This document shows, piece after piece, positions 20,401-31,599 of a stretch of DNA of 64,000 bases. The notes under the pieces are model-generated. The model did no database searches, was not told where the DNA came from, and saw only the letters and a program-made list of their open reading frames with translations. Positions within the stretch are counted from its first letter, which is position 1. Each line of letters starts with the position of its first letter. Position numbers and translations under genes: made by a program. The DNA lies in contig CAUEEP010000289.1 of NCBI GenBank assembly GCA_958450365.1, positions 480,354 to 544,353 of the forward strand, read 5' to 3'. This DNA is from Mesorhabditis belari. Lineage: Eukaryota; Nematoda; Chromadorea; Rhabditida; Rhabditidae.

Positions 20401-22050
20401 ATTTTAAAGGTCAGAGATTAGAATTTAAAGGTTTTTTAAAATATTAAGCACATTCCAATCAATCAATTCCAAAAGAACAATAAAATAGATTGGGGGTAGC
20501 GTCGAGAAAGAAAGTCCATTAGACCGAAAGTCACGACATCCTAGCTAGCTGATTGTAGTAGTTGATAAACGATCTAATGTAGTAGTTGATAAATCACATA
20601 ACCCAATTGCTCGACTATCGGTAAACGGTATTGGTAAACGACTATTGGTGAACGTTTCCAGTAACCCAAGTAGTTGGCTAGAAAAGATTATTGTAAAATT
20701 AACGAACTCATAGCTAAAAGCTAAACTAGACTAAAAAGCTCAGAGCTAAGCTAAACTAGACTTCAAGAAGATCGTTGTAAACCTATTGCTTTACGTTAAG
20801 CCATTTTTTAAGCAACAAACTCATAGATAGATCTTAAGAAGAGAGCTGTAAACCTATTGCTTTACGTTGAGCCATTTTTTTTTAAACCTAATACTCGAGT
20901 CAACAAGTCAACGACAAATGCTTATAACTAAAATTGAAAGAGCTAGATTCAAAGAACTAAATTGAAAGCCCTAATTCAAAGAGAAACTATTTGAAACATT
21001 TTTCAATAACCTCATTAACGTTTTCCGTTGAAAAAGACTTTTGTTGAGAAAAGTCGCTTTTACGCTTCAATTTGTACGAGTCGATCAGGGTGAACTAAAC
21101 AGTTTTTTTCATTTCTTTTTTACTTCTGCATCCAATCTCCATCTCATTTCCTCATTCTGTCACTCACTTTGTCGTTTTTTTGCGCTTTCTCCGCGTCGCT
21201 GCCTTTATCAACGATTTTTGGAGCCTCGGTGCTTGTCGCCGCTTTCACAAGAGTTGTTTTTGCTGGAATTTCGAGCTTTCATCAAAATTTTCTCATTTTT
21301 GGCTAATCTGGAAGGCACTACGTCTAGAAAATCAAAAAAATCTATATAATTTTTCGATTTTTCTTTTCGTCACCTATAAGCTCTTAAAGTCTCGTAATTT
21401 GTATAGGTCGTACTATTATGTAAATTGATTTTCTGTAGAGATTTGGGTGATCTGGAAGTCACTACATCAATCGAAATCAAAAAAATCGAGAAATTTTATA
21501 GTTTACTAAAAATTCTACTTTGTACAGCTTTGTACAGCTTTTCAATATGTAAAAATTCGAGAATTGAACAATTGACAGATTTATATTTCGTTTAAAACTA
21601 TAATACCTTTCCCCGATCGCCTCAGGAAACAATAGAGCACGGCTCCCACCGACAAACAAATCAGCAGCGTACCGAAAACCGAACCGAACACCACGCCCGC
21701 TAGCTCACCTTGGCTGAAAATTGTTTCCCAATTGACTACGAGGTTTTAAGATTTCACGGCTCGTCAAGCTGGAACGCACACAACATTTTGAAGCAGCTAT
21801 TTTTTGTAATTTCAAATTTTTTTAATTTCGCGAAAATCTCGAACTTTCTGCTCGAAACGGAAAAATTTTTTTGTACTTTTTTTAGAATATTTTAAATGCA
21901 AAATTTTTGCAAGCTGGAATGCACGACACATTTTGAAAAGGTTATTTCATAGTGTTTCCAAGAAAAAAAACCCCACCTCAAGCAAGTGTCAGCCATCGCT
22001 TTCGCTGTACATATCGAAACTATCAACGCGAGCCGCAAGTTCGGAATCAT
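15262..22050 (-). CDS. Single-pass membrane protein with cytoplasmic PDZ domain
   Basis: Seventeen exons join in phase: 21977-22050, 21607-21713, 21168-21262, 20229-20373, 19183-19271, 19039-19102, 18864-18933, 18657-18779, 18541-18608, 18371-18459, 17808-17888, 17155-17259, 16973-17089, 16690-16777, 15798-15889, 15701-15736, 15262-15381 (TGA), giving 520 residues. Residues 1-20 look like a signal peptide ([20 protein letters not shown]), followed by a very short ectodomain and a helix ([19 protein letters not shown]) ending in FLRR. Exons 4-6 encode a PDZ domain: [38 protein letters not shown]-like [19 protein letters not shown]. The carboxylate loop is GLGF. The rest is Ser/Pro-rich and ends [21 protein letters not shown] domains bind C-terminal peptides, so a membrane scaffold role is inferred. 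The family is not recognised. Confidence 0.75.
15607..15663 (-). tRNA. tRNA 3'-half remnant
   Basis: A minus-strand B box (GGTTCGATCC) is followed by a C-run and CTAAC, which could pair with an upstream GTTAG. The element is about 57 nt, too short for a normal tRNA; it lies in the last intron of the PDZ gene. Confidence 0.35.
15990..16320. repeat. About 143-bp tandem repeat, family 5
   Basis: Three units in an intron of the PDZ gene contain GCTACAGTAAGCCGAATGAG and ATCAATCTGGAATGCACAC; motif copies near 16018, 16160 and 16303. Confidence 0.85.
16340..16520. repeat. Poly(A)/poly(T) tract
   Basis: Long A runs, including about 45 in a row near 16468-16515, with a self-complementary T/A stretch at 16400-16440. 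Lysine- or phenylalanine-rich frames here are repeat products. Confidence 0.95.
17370..17600. repeat. Interstitial degenerate telomere-like repeat
   Basis: About 38 hexamers of GGCTCA, GGCTTA and GGCCCA. GGCTTA is the nematode telomere unit TTAGGC in another register, and three perfect copies stand in a row near 17441-17461. Open frames of GSGSGS or RLRLRL type are repeat products. Confidence 0.85.
18085..18155 (-). tRNA. tRNA-like element, probably a pseudogene
   Basis: The minus strand has A box TGGCCGAGTGG and B box GGTTCGATTCC. The anticodon stem is not convincing. It lies in an intron of the PDZ gene. Confidence 0.45.
19380..19930. promoter_or_regulatory. Repeated GC-box plus TATA sequences in an intron
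   Basis: GGGGCGGGGCCTCGCG directly followed by TATAAAAG occurs near 19558-19582, with a close copy at 19695-19717 (GGGCGGGGCCTCGCG then TATAAAAG), and a third variant (GGGGCGGGGCTTTGAGAG then TTATATACG) near 19900. In an AT-rich intron such GC boxes beside TATA-like boxes stand out. Whether they drive transcription is not known. Confidence 0.35.
19995..20090. repeat. (TTTC)n microsatellite
   Basis: A run of TTTCTTTC and TTCTTCTTTC variants in an intron of the PDZ gene. Confidence 0.9.
20380..21160. other. Long third intron of the PDZ gene
   Basis: Between the exons at 21168-21262 and 20229-20373. It contains a direct duplication of about 60 bp (GTAAACCTATTGCTTTACGTT at 20777 and 20847) and GGTAAACG repeats. 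No coding or RNA feature is seen. Confidence 0.6.
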
Positions 22051-22129
22051 TCTAGCAATTTTAAATGTAAACTTGAGAAAGCTGGAATGCACAGGGAAGG
22101 GAAAAAATTAAATTAATAGAAATTTACAA

Positions 22130-22510
22130 AAAATAAGATTGATTTGCAAAATTAATGCAAATTTCATCAATGCAAATTAGAAATTGCAGATTTAATCAAT
22201 GCAAATTTCATCAATGCAAATTACAAATTTAATCAATGCAAATTGCAGATTTAATCAATGCAAATTGCAGATTTCATAAATGCAAATTGCAAATTTCATC
22301 AATTGCAAATTGCAAATTTAATCAATGCAAATTGCAGATTTCATAAATGCAAAATGCAAATTTCATAAATGCAAATTGCAAATTTCATAAATGCAAATTG
22401 CAAATTTCATCAATGCAAATTGCTGATTTCATAAATGCAAATTGCAGATCTCATCAATGCAAATTGCAAATTTAATCAATGTAAATTGCAGATTTCATCA
22501 ATGCAAATTT
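22130..22510. repeat. About 22-bp AT-rich minisatellite
   Basis: Repeats of ATGCAAATTGCAGATTTCAT and close variants, directly upstream of the PDZ gene start. Confidence 0.9.
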
Positions 22511-22909
22511 CATAAGTCTTAAAAAATCAAAATTTCAAATTTGCATAATAAAGTGAAATTAGCATTTAGAATATGTAAAATGACTTCCAAAATAAACAAA
22601 GAATAACTGAAAAGAGGTTAGAATTGAGGAGAAACAAGAAATATCAATGTGATAAGCATCGGCTTTACTCGTCAAAGTAAAAATCGCATTTTTCCAATCA
22701 AATATCACCCCAAAAGCCAAAATGCCTTCCAGATCGCGAGAATTGCTAAAAAATTTTCTGCCAAATTCAGTCACGAGGTGACAATTCGAGGAGCTACCGA
22801 CTTTTAGTCGGATTTGGCGCGCTATCCCTTTCTTTGCCCGCCTTTGCCTCCCTTTTACATAAAAGTATACAGGTGATCGGATCTTTCTCGCTTTTTTTTC
22901 GAATCCCTT

Positions 22910-22996
22910 TCTTTTCTTTAGGGTTCTGTGGTCGTAGTAGGGTTCGTCGATTCGCCCCAAGGTCGTCCGGTGGTGGAGGCACAGTTAGTGTGGTTA
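22910..22996 (+). CDS. Candidate isolated exon, either strand possible
   Basis: A strong TTTCTTTAG acceptor is followed on the plus strand by GSVVVVGFVDSPQGRPVVEA before a gttagt donor. The minus strand of the same stretch reads VPPPPDDLGANRRTLL. Codon bias suggests coding sequence, but no neighbouring exon could be joined. Confidence 0.25.
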
Positions 22997-23039
22997 GTGT
23001 TTTTTTAAGGTCAACCCCTCAATCTCATTATCTAATGCA

Positions 23040-23510
23040 CAAATGTGCCATCCAGATTGCTTGAAAGTTGGGGTGAAAATTTGGGAGAGCGATTTTGAGC
23101 TTAAATTTTCCACCAAAGTCGATTCCAGGGTCGACCTGGAAAAGTAAAAACTCTAAAAAATGATTGAAAGTTAAAGTTTAACGGTTTAGAGTGCGGTGTG
23201 CTATCCAGCTTGCTTGAAAATTAAGATGAAAATTTGGGAGAGCGATTTTGAGCTTAAATTTTCCGCCAAAGTCGATTCCAGGGTCGACCTGGAAAAGTAA
23301 AAACTCTAAAAAATGATTGAAAGTTAAAGTTTAAAGGTTTAAGGTACGGTGTGCTATCCAGATTGTAGAAATTTGAAAGAGATTCTAGATGATGAGCTAC
23401 CGTAACCCGTATCTGTCCGCGCACAGTATTTGCCTAAAAAGCCAAATTTTCAAAAACCGATAAAACTCAAAGTGAGTCACCGAAAAGATAGAATGCACTC
23501 CAGCTCTTCG
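23040..23510. repeat. About 150-bp tandem repeat, family 6
   Basis: Units contain TTGGGAGAGCGATTTTGAGC and AAAGTCGATTCCAGGGTCGA, with GTGCCATCCAG or GTGCTATCCAG near 23049, 23200 and 23350 and a near match at 23490. Confidence 0.85.
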
Positions 23511-23819
23511 AAAAATTATCTTAAAAGCTCAAAAAGATCAGCAAGAAAAGCCGAAATCGATTCGAGCTCAATTCTTGGCTGACTCTTCTCGTCAGCGAGC
23601 GCCCGCAGCGCAAAATCCGCCAAAATCCGCACAAATCGGCTTCATATCGAATTGACTGGGGATAAAAAGGCGGAAAAAGCTTTAAAAAAGGGTTTACTGA
23701 ATGAAAGCTGTGAGTTTTCCGGGAAAATTCCCCCAGTCGGATCACTTACCCAAGCCTCAACCACCCGCTGTGTGCCCCCGCCGAAAATTGGGGTCAATTT
23801 TTCGGAGTTCAGCGCTCAT

Positions 23820-24440
23820 TTCGAATGGATCAGCTCGAGTGCGCTCCAGAATAGCGGGAAATTTGTGAAACTTCGAAAAATTGAGTCAAATAGGGCAAAG
23901 AATGTAGCAAAGCTTGTTGTTTCGAAAAACGGGCTGACGAATTTTTTTTTTTGCAGAAACGGATTGGTTTGGCTGGATTAGCTCTAGTGCCTTCCAGAAC
24001 ACTGAAAAAATTTGAAAATTTTGAAAAATCGAGGCGAATAGGGCAAAAATTTAGCCAAGCTTGTTACGCCAAAAAACGGATTTTTCAATTTTTTCCAGAA
24101 CCGTCTTAATTTTGCCTGGATTAGCTCTAGTGCCTTCCAGGACGCTGGAAACATTTGGAAACTTTTAAAAATTGAGGCAAACAAGGCAAAAATTTAGCCA
24201 AGCTTGTTGCGCCAAAAAACGGATTTTTCAATTTTTTGCAGAATTGCCTCAATTTTGACTGGATCAACTCTAGTGCATTCCAGAACGCTGGAAAAATTTG
24301 GAAACTTTGAAAAATCTTTAATACAAGCCAAAAAAACGAGCCGAAACCGTTGCTCGAAAGTTGGGGTCGCGAAAATTTTTCGGAGTTCAACTGGAATTGC
24401 GCTAGTGTTTTCCAGAATGTCGGAAAGGTTTGAAGAGTTT
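23820..24440. repeat. 140-bp tandem repeat, family 7, five motif copies
   Basis: Units contain GCAAAAATTTAGCCAAGCTTG and AGCTCTAGTGCCTTCCAG. Motif copies lie near 23840, 23980, 24130, 24270 and 24410, a very regular 140-bp spacing although the unit sequences differ. Confidence 0.85.
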
Positions 24441-24461
24441 AAAAAATTTGGCTTCTACTTT

Positions 24462-24538
24462 AGAATTTGTAATGCCTTATGAAAATGTTGATTTTTTGAG
24501 TCGAATCCAGAGTTTCCAAACGGGCAATTAGTTCCGGC
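24462..24538 (-). CDS. Candidate terminal exon
   Basis: After a TTTTCAG acceptor the minus strand reads PELIARLETLDSTQKI and continues to a stop. In another frame it reads GTNCPFGNSGFDSKNQ, which would fit the one-base carry from the transmembrane exon at 29310-29400. The true frame is undecided. Confidence 0.3.
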
Positions 24539-24539
24539 T

Positions 24540-27500
24540 GAAAATTGTGCGCTTTTTGCCTTTTGATTGGCAAATAATAACAATGATGCGCTTTATTGTC
24601 GATCGAAAAATGCGAGAAAAATGGTCGCCCACAATTTGCATGACCAGTTTTGAGTCAGCATTGGAACACGACGCTTTTTTCGGCAAAAATCTCAACATTT
24701 CCAGAAACGGTAAAATAGAAAGTGAGTTCTGGAGGGCACCGAATGAAATGGTGTCTGAAAATTTGGCAGAAGAAAGCTTTTTGGAGAAGTGGGGAATTTG
24801 GGATTTTCGTTCGCTCAATTTTTCGACGAAAAACCATTTTCGTTTTCATTGGAAAACAAGAAATTCGACAATCCTGGATGTCACAGAAAATCGCGATACC
24901 AAAAAAAAGCCCAAAAAAGCCAACAAAAGCGAAAACAAGAACTCTCGATCGTAAACCCATCATTCAGAGAAAAAATCGCCGAAGAACCAATAAATTTAAA
25001 GCTTTTTTAAAAGCAGTGGAATGGTATCGAAAAAAGAGAAGCGATGATTGAGAATTGAAAGAATAATGGGGCAAGTTTTTTTGAGGCTCAAGAATGAGCC
25101 TAAGGATGCCTAGACTCAAAAGGCGATCAGTCAGAAATCAGGCCGATTTAGCTACTGCTTTTGGCCTAATCATGACTCCCAAAGCCTTGGCCTAGGACCG
25201 GTTTGAGTCCAGTTGAAACACTGATGAATCGAGAGGGCTTAAACATCAACCTCAGCCTCGCCAACGTTTAAGAATTGCAATGGGTCTAATGGCTGTCGAT
25301 CTGTTGATCTGTTGATCTGTTGATCTGTCGAGCTGTTGATCTGTTGATCAACAGATGGTCAACAGATCTGTTGATAATGATCTAAAGATCTGTTGATCTA
25401 AAGTTTCGAGCACGGTGTGCCAACAAGCTTGCTTGTTGGCACAAAGCGAAAGCACAAACCGAAGGTTACAACAAAGAACACTAGCTAATGAAAAAACAAA
25501 AAAAATCGAGAGCTGGAATCGAACCTGCGAGGTTGCGATCTGACAACGAGTGCTCTACCACTCGGCCACAGCTGCATAACGAGGGCCGGTTAAGAGGGCA
25601 TTAAGAAGCCGCTAAGACCCAAATGATCAGATTCTCAGAGAAAACTTTAGAGACTTGAAACTCTTGATAGATTGTCATTTAGCAAAAAACGGAATCTAGA
25701 TTCTGAATCAGCAAAAAATTCTGCGTTTAATGGTATAAGTTGCATAGCATTTGGCTGGCTCAAATCAGAATTTGAGCCAATCAAAAGTCGACGGGGTGAA
25801 AATAGAGCGAAATTTATGATAGATTTCTGAATAAAGTGAAATTTGCATATCATTTAGAGGAATTGCGGTTAGGAGAAAGTTTGACCTAGGAAATCACTTC
25901 CTAAAGAAGAAAAAGAGGGAAAGGGTTTCATCTTCATCGCCGAAGAGAACGGGAAAAGAAAATGACAGGATTGGTGAAATTCGGGTCACCCTCCGCCTGT
26001 ACCCTTTTCTCCGTTTCTGATAAGCGAAATCTTTGTGGTGCCTCCCCAAATTGAGTCTTCTTCCATTCATTATCCATGATTCTCCTTGATGTTGATCCCT
26101 TTCACCCCCGTTTTCACTAGCGCTCATCCAATCATCGAAATTTAGCACCATTAGATGGTGCGAAATTTCGCTAATACAGAATTTGTCGTTAGCAAAAGTT
26201 TCAAAATGTGAAAGAAGGTGAAGGTAAGGGAATTTGAATGAAATTGGATTCAGTGCCTTCCAGATTGAGCAAAAAATGACTTTATCAAGCAAGTAGAGCT
26301 CAAAATCGGATGGTTTTAGTTGAGCAATTGAATCAAGACAAAACGGTGAATGCGAAAAGCGATGAAAGCAAGGAAATTTTAATGAAATTGGGTCCAGTGC
26401 CATCCAGATTGAGCAAAAAATGACTTTATCGAGCAAGTGGAGCTCAAAATCGGATGGTTTGTGTTGAGCAATTGAATCAAGACAAAACGATGAATGCGAG
26501 AAACGGTGAAAACAAGGAAATTCGCCGGCAAGCTAGGTCCGGTGCCTTCCAGATTGAGCAAAAACTTTGTCAAACAAGTACAGCTTAAAATAGTATGCGT
26601 AGATTTGCGTCGAGTTGCGAATCAAGACAAAAAAGGATTTCAAAGGCCCTAGAGAAATCTAAAACTGAAAAAAATCTAAAATCTGGGTGGCACAAAGCCT
26701 GGATTTACGGATAAAAAAGGGATAAAAGGAGATTTTCTCAAAATTTTTTACTATTTTTCACAATTTTTCAGAAAATTAGCGAAAAGATAGGTGAGATGAG
26801 TAAAAAATTGTTAAAACAAAAGAAAACACCAAATTCTTGATTTGTTTAGCTGAAATGCTTTCCAGATCGCTTAAAACACAACTTTAAAAGTCAACTTTAT
26901 GTTGAAAAATCGGCTAGACTTGAGGGTTTACGGTTTTCAGAACTTGAATAGCTGAAAAAGTAAAGTGGAACAGTTATCACAAAGAAAATAATGGGAAAAA
27001 GCAGTTGTCGGCGACTTTTTCCCCACTGGAAAGCGATTGTGAGAATAAAAGAGGGAAAATGCGGAGAGAAAGTCGCTAATTGTTGTCAAGAAATGCTAAA
27101 AAGCACTAATTTACCGTAGTACAGTTATGCGATTTTTTCAAAATCCAATATTTTTGCGTAAATTCGTTAATTTTGAATAACATGACCTCCAGATTGATAA
27201 AATTTAAAAGCAAAATTTTTGTTGCAAAAAAAAGGGTCGAAAAGCTGGAGGCTCCATAGTACAGTTATGCGATTTTTTTAAAATGCAATATTTTTGCCTA
27301 AATTCATCAATTTTAGGTAACATGACCTCCAGATTGATAAAATATAAAAGCAAAACTTTTGTCGCAAAAAAAGAAAAGGTCGAAAAGCCTCCAGTCTCCA
27401 TAGTAAAGTTATGCGATTTTTTCAAAATCCAATATTTTTGCTTACATTTGTAAATTCGGGTAGTGTGCAGTCCAGATTCGAGAGATCTAAGATAAAAATT

Positions 27501-28060
27501 TCAAAAAGTTCACCGAAAAATGAGTATTTGATACTACGATCAGCACCCGTACTCTGGTTGGCGAATTTTTTGGGCAATACTCTAATCGTTACGCTCTTTC
27601 TCTTGCATGTATTCCAGCTTAGCAAAGAAATCGTTCATAAGCCTATTTATCAGGTTCATAATCGATTAAACAACAATCAACAAAGGATTGGAAAGGAAAA
27701 GATGGAGAAACATGGAAAAACATGAAAAAAAATCGGAGCACAAATCGAAGACGATTCATCAAAATGTGACATTGCATCCAATTAATGGCTTTGACAAGAG
27801 ATGAGTTTCGATTGGATTTGGGGAAAAGGAAAAAAAGGAAAAGCGACGGATTTTATGAGAGTGATAGATTGCTAGAAGGAGGTTTTGGATAAGGGAATTA
27901 TCGATAAGAGTTATGAAATGATGCAAAAGAACTTTGGTGTTACTGTCAGGTGTTTAGGGTGAGTTTTTCTTCGAATCCTTTTTCTAAACGTTTCTAGAAG
28001 TAAACGGATATGGACTAGAGTTTGGGTTAAGTTAGAGAGAGTTCATATTTGATATCCTAC
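24540..28060. other. Gene-poor stretch with repeats
   Basis: Contains a small GATCTGTT minisatellite (25295-25400), a tRNA-like element (25509-25576), a tandem family with units near 26250, 26397 and 26540 (GAGCAAAAAATGACTTTATC), and another near 27185, 27328 and 27470 (AGTTATGCGATTTTTT). Some open frames exist, but none joins to others by splice phase. Confidence 0.5.
25505..25578 (-). tRNA. tRNA-like element, Asp(GTC)-type loop, probably a pseudogene
   Basis: Minus strand: A box TGGCCGAGTGG, B box GGTTCGATTCC, loop TTGTCAG. Its flanks (CTTAATG...CTTAACC before, TTTTTGCTAAATGACAATCT after) match those of the plus-strand elements near 52723 and 52909, so these loci are duplicates. Stem pairing in the anticodon arm is weak. 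Confidence 0.45.
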
Positions 28061-28079
28061 CATCTCTAACACCCCGACA

Positions 28080-28325
28080 ACTCCTCCAACTCCTCCAGCT
28101 CCTTCAACTCCTTCAACTCCTCCAACTACTCAACTCCTCCAACTCCTCCAACTCCTTCAACTCCTTCAACTCCTTCAACTCCTTCAACTCCTCCAACTAC
28201 TCAACTCCTCCAACTACTTCAACTCCCTCCAACTACTCAACTCCTCCAACTACTTCAACTCCTCCAACTACTCAACTCCTCCAACTCCTCCAACTCCTTC
28301 AACTCCTTCAACTCCTCCAAGAGGA
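28080..28325. repeat. (CTCCAACTC)n minisatellite
   Basis: About 245 bp of CTCCAACTC, CTTCAACTC and CTCCAACTACT units. A related CACTCCTCCAACACT array lies near 32160-32260. Confidence 0.9.
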
Positions 28326-28919
28326 GAGTCCCTGTGAAATAACCGATTTGAACTACAGTTGCATAGACTCGGAAGATCTGTACAGTAGTACGATAAGACG
28401 AATAGATTGGGGTGAAAGGGGACTCGAAGCGAGAGCCTCACTTGTCCTCCTAGGCAATCCCAAAGACCGCCTGCTTCTCGGCGATGAAAGGGAGCACAAG
28501 GGAGAACACATTTATTTAAGAATAGACAAATCATTCAACAATAACATTAACTTAAATATCAGTTTGACTCGGAGCTGAAAGAATTAAAGCTAAAAATTGG
28601 AGAGATTCGATGAGAAATAAAGAGAAGATTACGAGGAAAAGGTTTAGAAAAATCGATTATTCGAGAAAATTTACAGAAAATTGACTTTTTTAGAGTTCAC
28701 TCGGTTATAGTTTTGATTCTGTTTTTGCTCTTTAAAGTAACAATGAGAAAGTAAAGTCCTAACAAAAAAAAAATTGATGTTAGTCACAACGGGATAAAGA
28801 GAATTTGCTGAAGGGTCACTCAACTTTAAACAAACAATCATCACCACCCATCTTGTAGAACACAAAAAAAAAGCGCTTCAAAGCAACCTGAGATCCGCGA
28901 TAGCCAAAAATTGTACAAA

Positions 28920-29030
28920 AAATATGAAGTTAACCAATAAATCTTTTGAAAATATTCATTTAAAAAGCTACAGTCATTTTTTGCAAAAATCTTTTCACAT
29001 TGAATTTTTGAATTGAATTTTTTTTCTAAA
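28920..29030. repeat. Copy of the left end and flank of the Tc1-like element
   Basis: This segment, with ACCAATAAATCTTTTGAAAA and CTACAGTCATTTTTTGC, repeats 29618-29716, which spans the left edge of the Tc1-like element. It is probably a solo end plus flank created by local duplication; 29245-29295 and 29565-29612 are also duplicated. Confidence 0.65.
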
Positions 29031-29309
29031 GTGCGCCCAGACTAGAGGTCTCTTCTCTAGAGCTGACTAGAGATCCCTTCTCTAGCGGAGTTCACTCTTC
29101 CACTGGGTTGGCCCATTCATGGCTTGAGGTTATTAAAGCAAGAAGCCTATCTTCTATCTATCTTCTTTTCTCCCCGCCTCCACATCGCCGAGTAAAATAT
29201 CTCATCTTTCTCTATGTATTTATGTGTCGATTTGTGTATTGTCTGACTGATTACGCTTTATTTCATGTCCTGAATAAAGTATGAATATCAATATATTAAA
29301 ATAACATAC

Positions 29310-29400
29310 CTATATAAATGATGAGAATCGCGTAAACGAGCACAAAGGGAATCTCGACGAAATGCGTCTTTTCCAAGTGGGTCCACAGAAATTCGGCTAC
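29310..29400 (-). CDS. Candidate transmembrane exon
   Basis: A 91-nt exon with acceptor TTTCAG and donor gtatgt encodes [20 protein letters not shown] and then [10 protein letters not shown], a hydrophobic helix. It starts in phase 0 and carries one base out. It could be the C-terminal anchor of the coiled-coil gene upstream, whose last assigned exon (35087-35255) ends in phase 0, or belong to a small separate gene. Confidence 0.5.
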
Positions 29401-29661
29401 CTGAAAGGTGTCGGCAAATGGATTTGATTACCAAGCACAAGACTTGTTAGTCTAGATTTGTGAAATTATTGTAAGCTTCGATTAGTTTGCGTTTGAGTTT
29501 GGGTTATTTACTTCTAATGATAGATGTTAGTTTTTCGGAAAGAAATTTTTCTTGTTTTAAAGGTCTCACTGATTACGCTTTATTTCATGTCCTGAATAAA
29601 GTATGAATATAATATAAAAGATAACCAATAAATCTTTTGAAAATATTCATTTAAAAAGCTA

Positions 29662-31596
29662 CAGTCATTTGCAAAAATCTTTTCACATTGAATTTTTGAA
29701 TTGAATTTTTTTTCGAAAAAGTTTCATCAATTTTCTTTGATAAAATTCATGGCTATCTTTAAGATATTAATCGTTTTATTTACATAAATATATGTACAAT
29801 TTATTTACACAAATCTCTATACAACACTTATTCATTGAGCCAAAAATCTATTTATCAAAGCATTCCTGAAAATCGTCGTGCAAAAGTCTTTTAACACAAA
29901 ACGAAATTAAGCTATAATCAATATTTTGTCGGCCCTCTTTTTGCCAAAAAACTTCTTTAATACGAATAGGTTCGAGCAAATTGAAGGCGTTGCCTCCTGT
30001 GTTTGGCTGTCATCATAGACTTCAAAGCAGGTCTTTTAGTATACAATGCTGCTTGAAGCAAGCGTCGATGCAAGGTGCAAGCGGGAAATATTCTTGTTTG
30101 AATTTGCTTGAAAAGAATGGCTCCATGAATGGCTGTTCAACGTCAAATTCGGATCCTTCTTGAAAGCTCCCGTAAGGAATCGGTCTTCATTCTTTGTTGT
30201 AAACCTCGGTCGTCCCTTTTTCCTACATCTGTCCACATTTCCAGATGCATTCATTTTTGCCATAACAAGAGAAACTGTTTTGGGCGTACATCCTAAGAGG
30301 CGAGCAACGTCTTGCCTTGGCATTCCTTCCTTCCTTCCCTCGACGATCCTTTCTTTATCCGGAGTTGACAAGTACCCTTCTGGCATTTAAAAAAAATAAA
30401 ATAATACCAGTAAATACGAAGCAAAAAAAAATAATAAAAATTTTTGCAAACAAAAGTTGATAATTTCAACGGGTCCACTTGTCCTCGTAATGTCAACAAT
30501 GAATTCCCGCCAATATATTGAGATATTGGACAGATGTCTACTTCCATTTGCGACTGCTTCGATGAATCCAGAATGGTTTCTTTATCAAAATAATTCGCCA
30601 GTACACAAAAGCAAACTTTTGATGGACCGCGTTGTGACTCTTTCGAATGGAGAAAAAGTACATTTACCGGGATGGTTTGAAATCAATCGCGTTTCTTTAA
30701 TCAAAGCTCCACCATTCTCACCGGATTCAAATGTTACTGAGAATATAGGCTTATTTGAAATCAAAATTGTGAGGGAAAGCGATTCAATTGTAAATTGGAG
30801 CTATGGTTTTATATCAGAAATTTTTGGAGGACGATTGGATCTGGAATTCTTGGTGAATTAATTCGATGCCTATTCGTATTAAAGAAGTTTGTGGCAAAGG
30901 AGAGCCGATAAAATATTGATTATAGCTTAATTTCGTTTTATGTTAAAAAGACTTTTGCACGACGATTTTCAGGAATTTTTGATAATTAGATTTTTGGCTC
31001 AATGAATAAGTGTTGTATAGCGATAGCGATAACGTTGTATGGCGATTTTTCTCAAGCAAGAAAAAGGAAAAAGGGACGACCGAGGTTTACAACAAAGAAT
31101 GAAGACCGATTCCTTACGGGAGCTTTCAAGAAGGATCAGAATTTGACGTTGAACAGCCGTTCATGGAGCCATGCTTTTCAAGCAAACTTCAAACAAGAAT
31201 ATTTCCCGCTTACACCTTGCATCGACGCTTGCTTCAAGCAGCATTGTATACTAAAAGACCTGCTTTGAAGTCTATGATGACAGCCAAACACAGGAGGCAA
31301 CGCCTTCAATTTGCTCGAACCTATTCATATTAAAGAAGTTTTTTGGCAAAAAGAGGGCCGAGAAAATATTGATTAAAGCTTAATTTCGTTTTATGTTAAA
31401 AAGACTTTTGCACCACGATTTTCAGGAATTTTTTGATAATTAGATTTTTGGGTTAATGAATAAGTGTTGTATAGAGATAAAGTTTGTGTAAATGAATTGT
31501 ACATATATTTATGTAAATAAAGCTATTAATAGCTTAAAGATAACCATGAATTTTATCAAAGAAAAACGAATTTGAAAAGATTTTTGAACATGACTG
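29662..31596. mobile_element. Composite Tc1-like element with inverted N-terminal halves
   Basis: Ends read CAGTCATNTGCAAAAATC and its inverse, each next to TA. Minus strand 30386-30036 encodes a Tc1/Tc3-type DNA-binding half (MPEGYLSTPDKERIVEGRKE, GCTPKTVSLVMAK, KKGRPRFTTKNEDRF). Plus strand 30457-30861 encodes a DDE-type catalytic half (QYIEILDRCLLPF, EWFLYQNNSPVHKS, APPFSPDSNVTENIG). Plus strand 31060-31320 repeats the N-terminal half inverted relative to the first. The terminal segment of about 150 bp is present three times (29825-29972 inverted, 30868-31020, 31319-31475). It is non-autonomous as it stands: halves face opposite ways and frames are broken. Confidence 0.75.
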
Positions 31597-31599
31597 TAT

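Noticed and set aside
25894..26436. 180-residue minus-strand frame
   Set aside because: About half lies in the motif-bearing tandem repeat near 26250-26540, and no splice partner or homology is evident.
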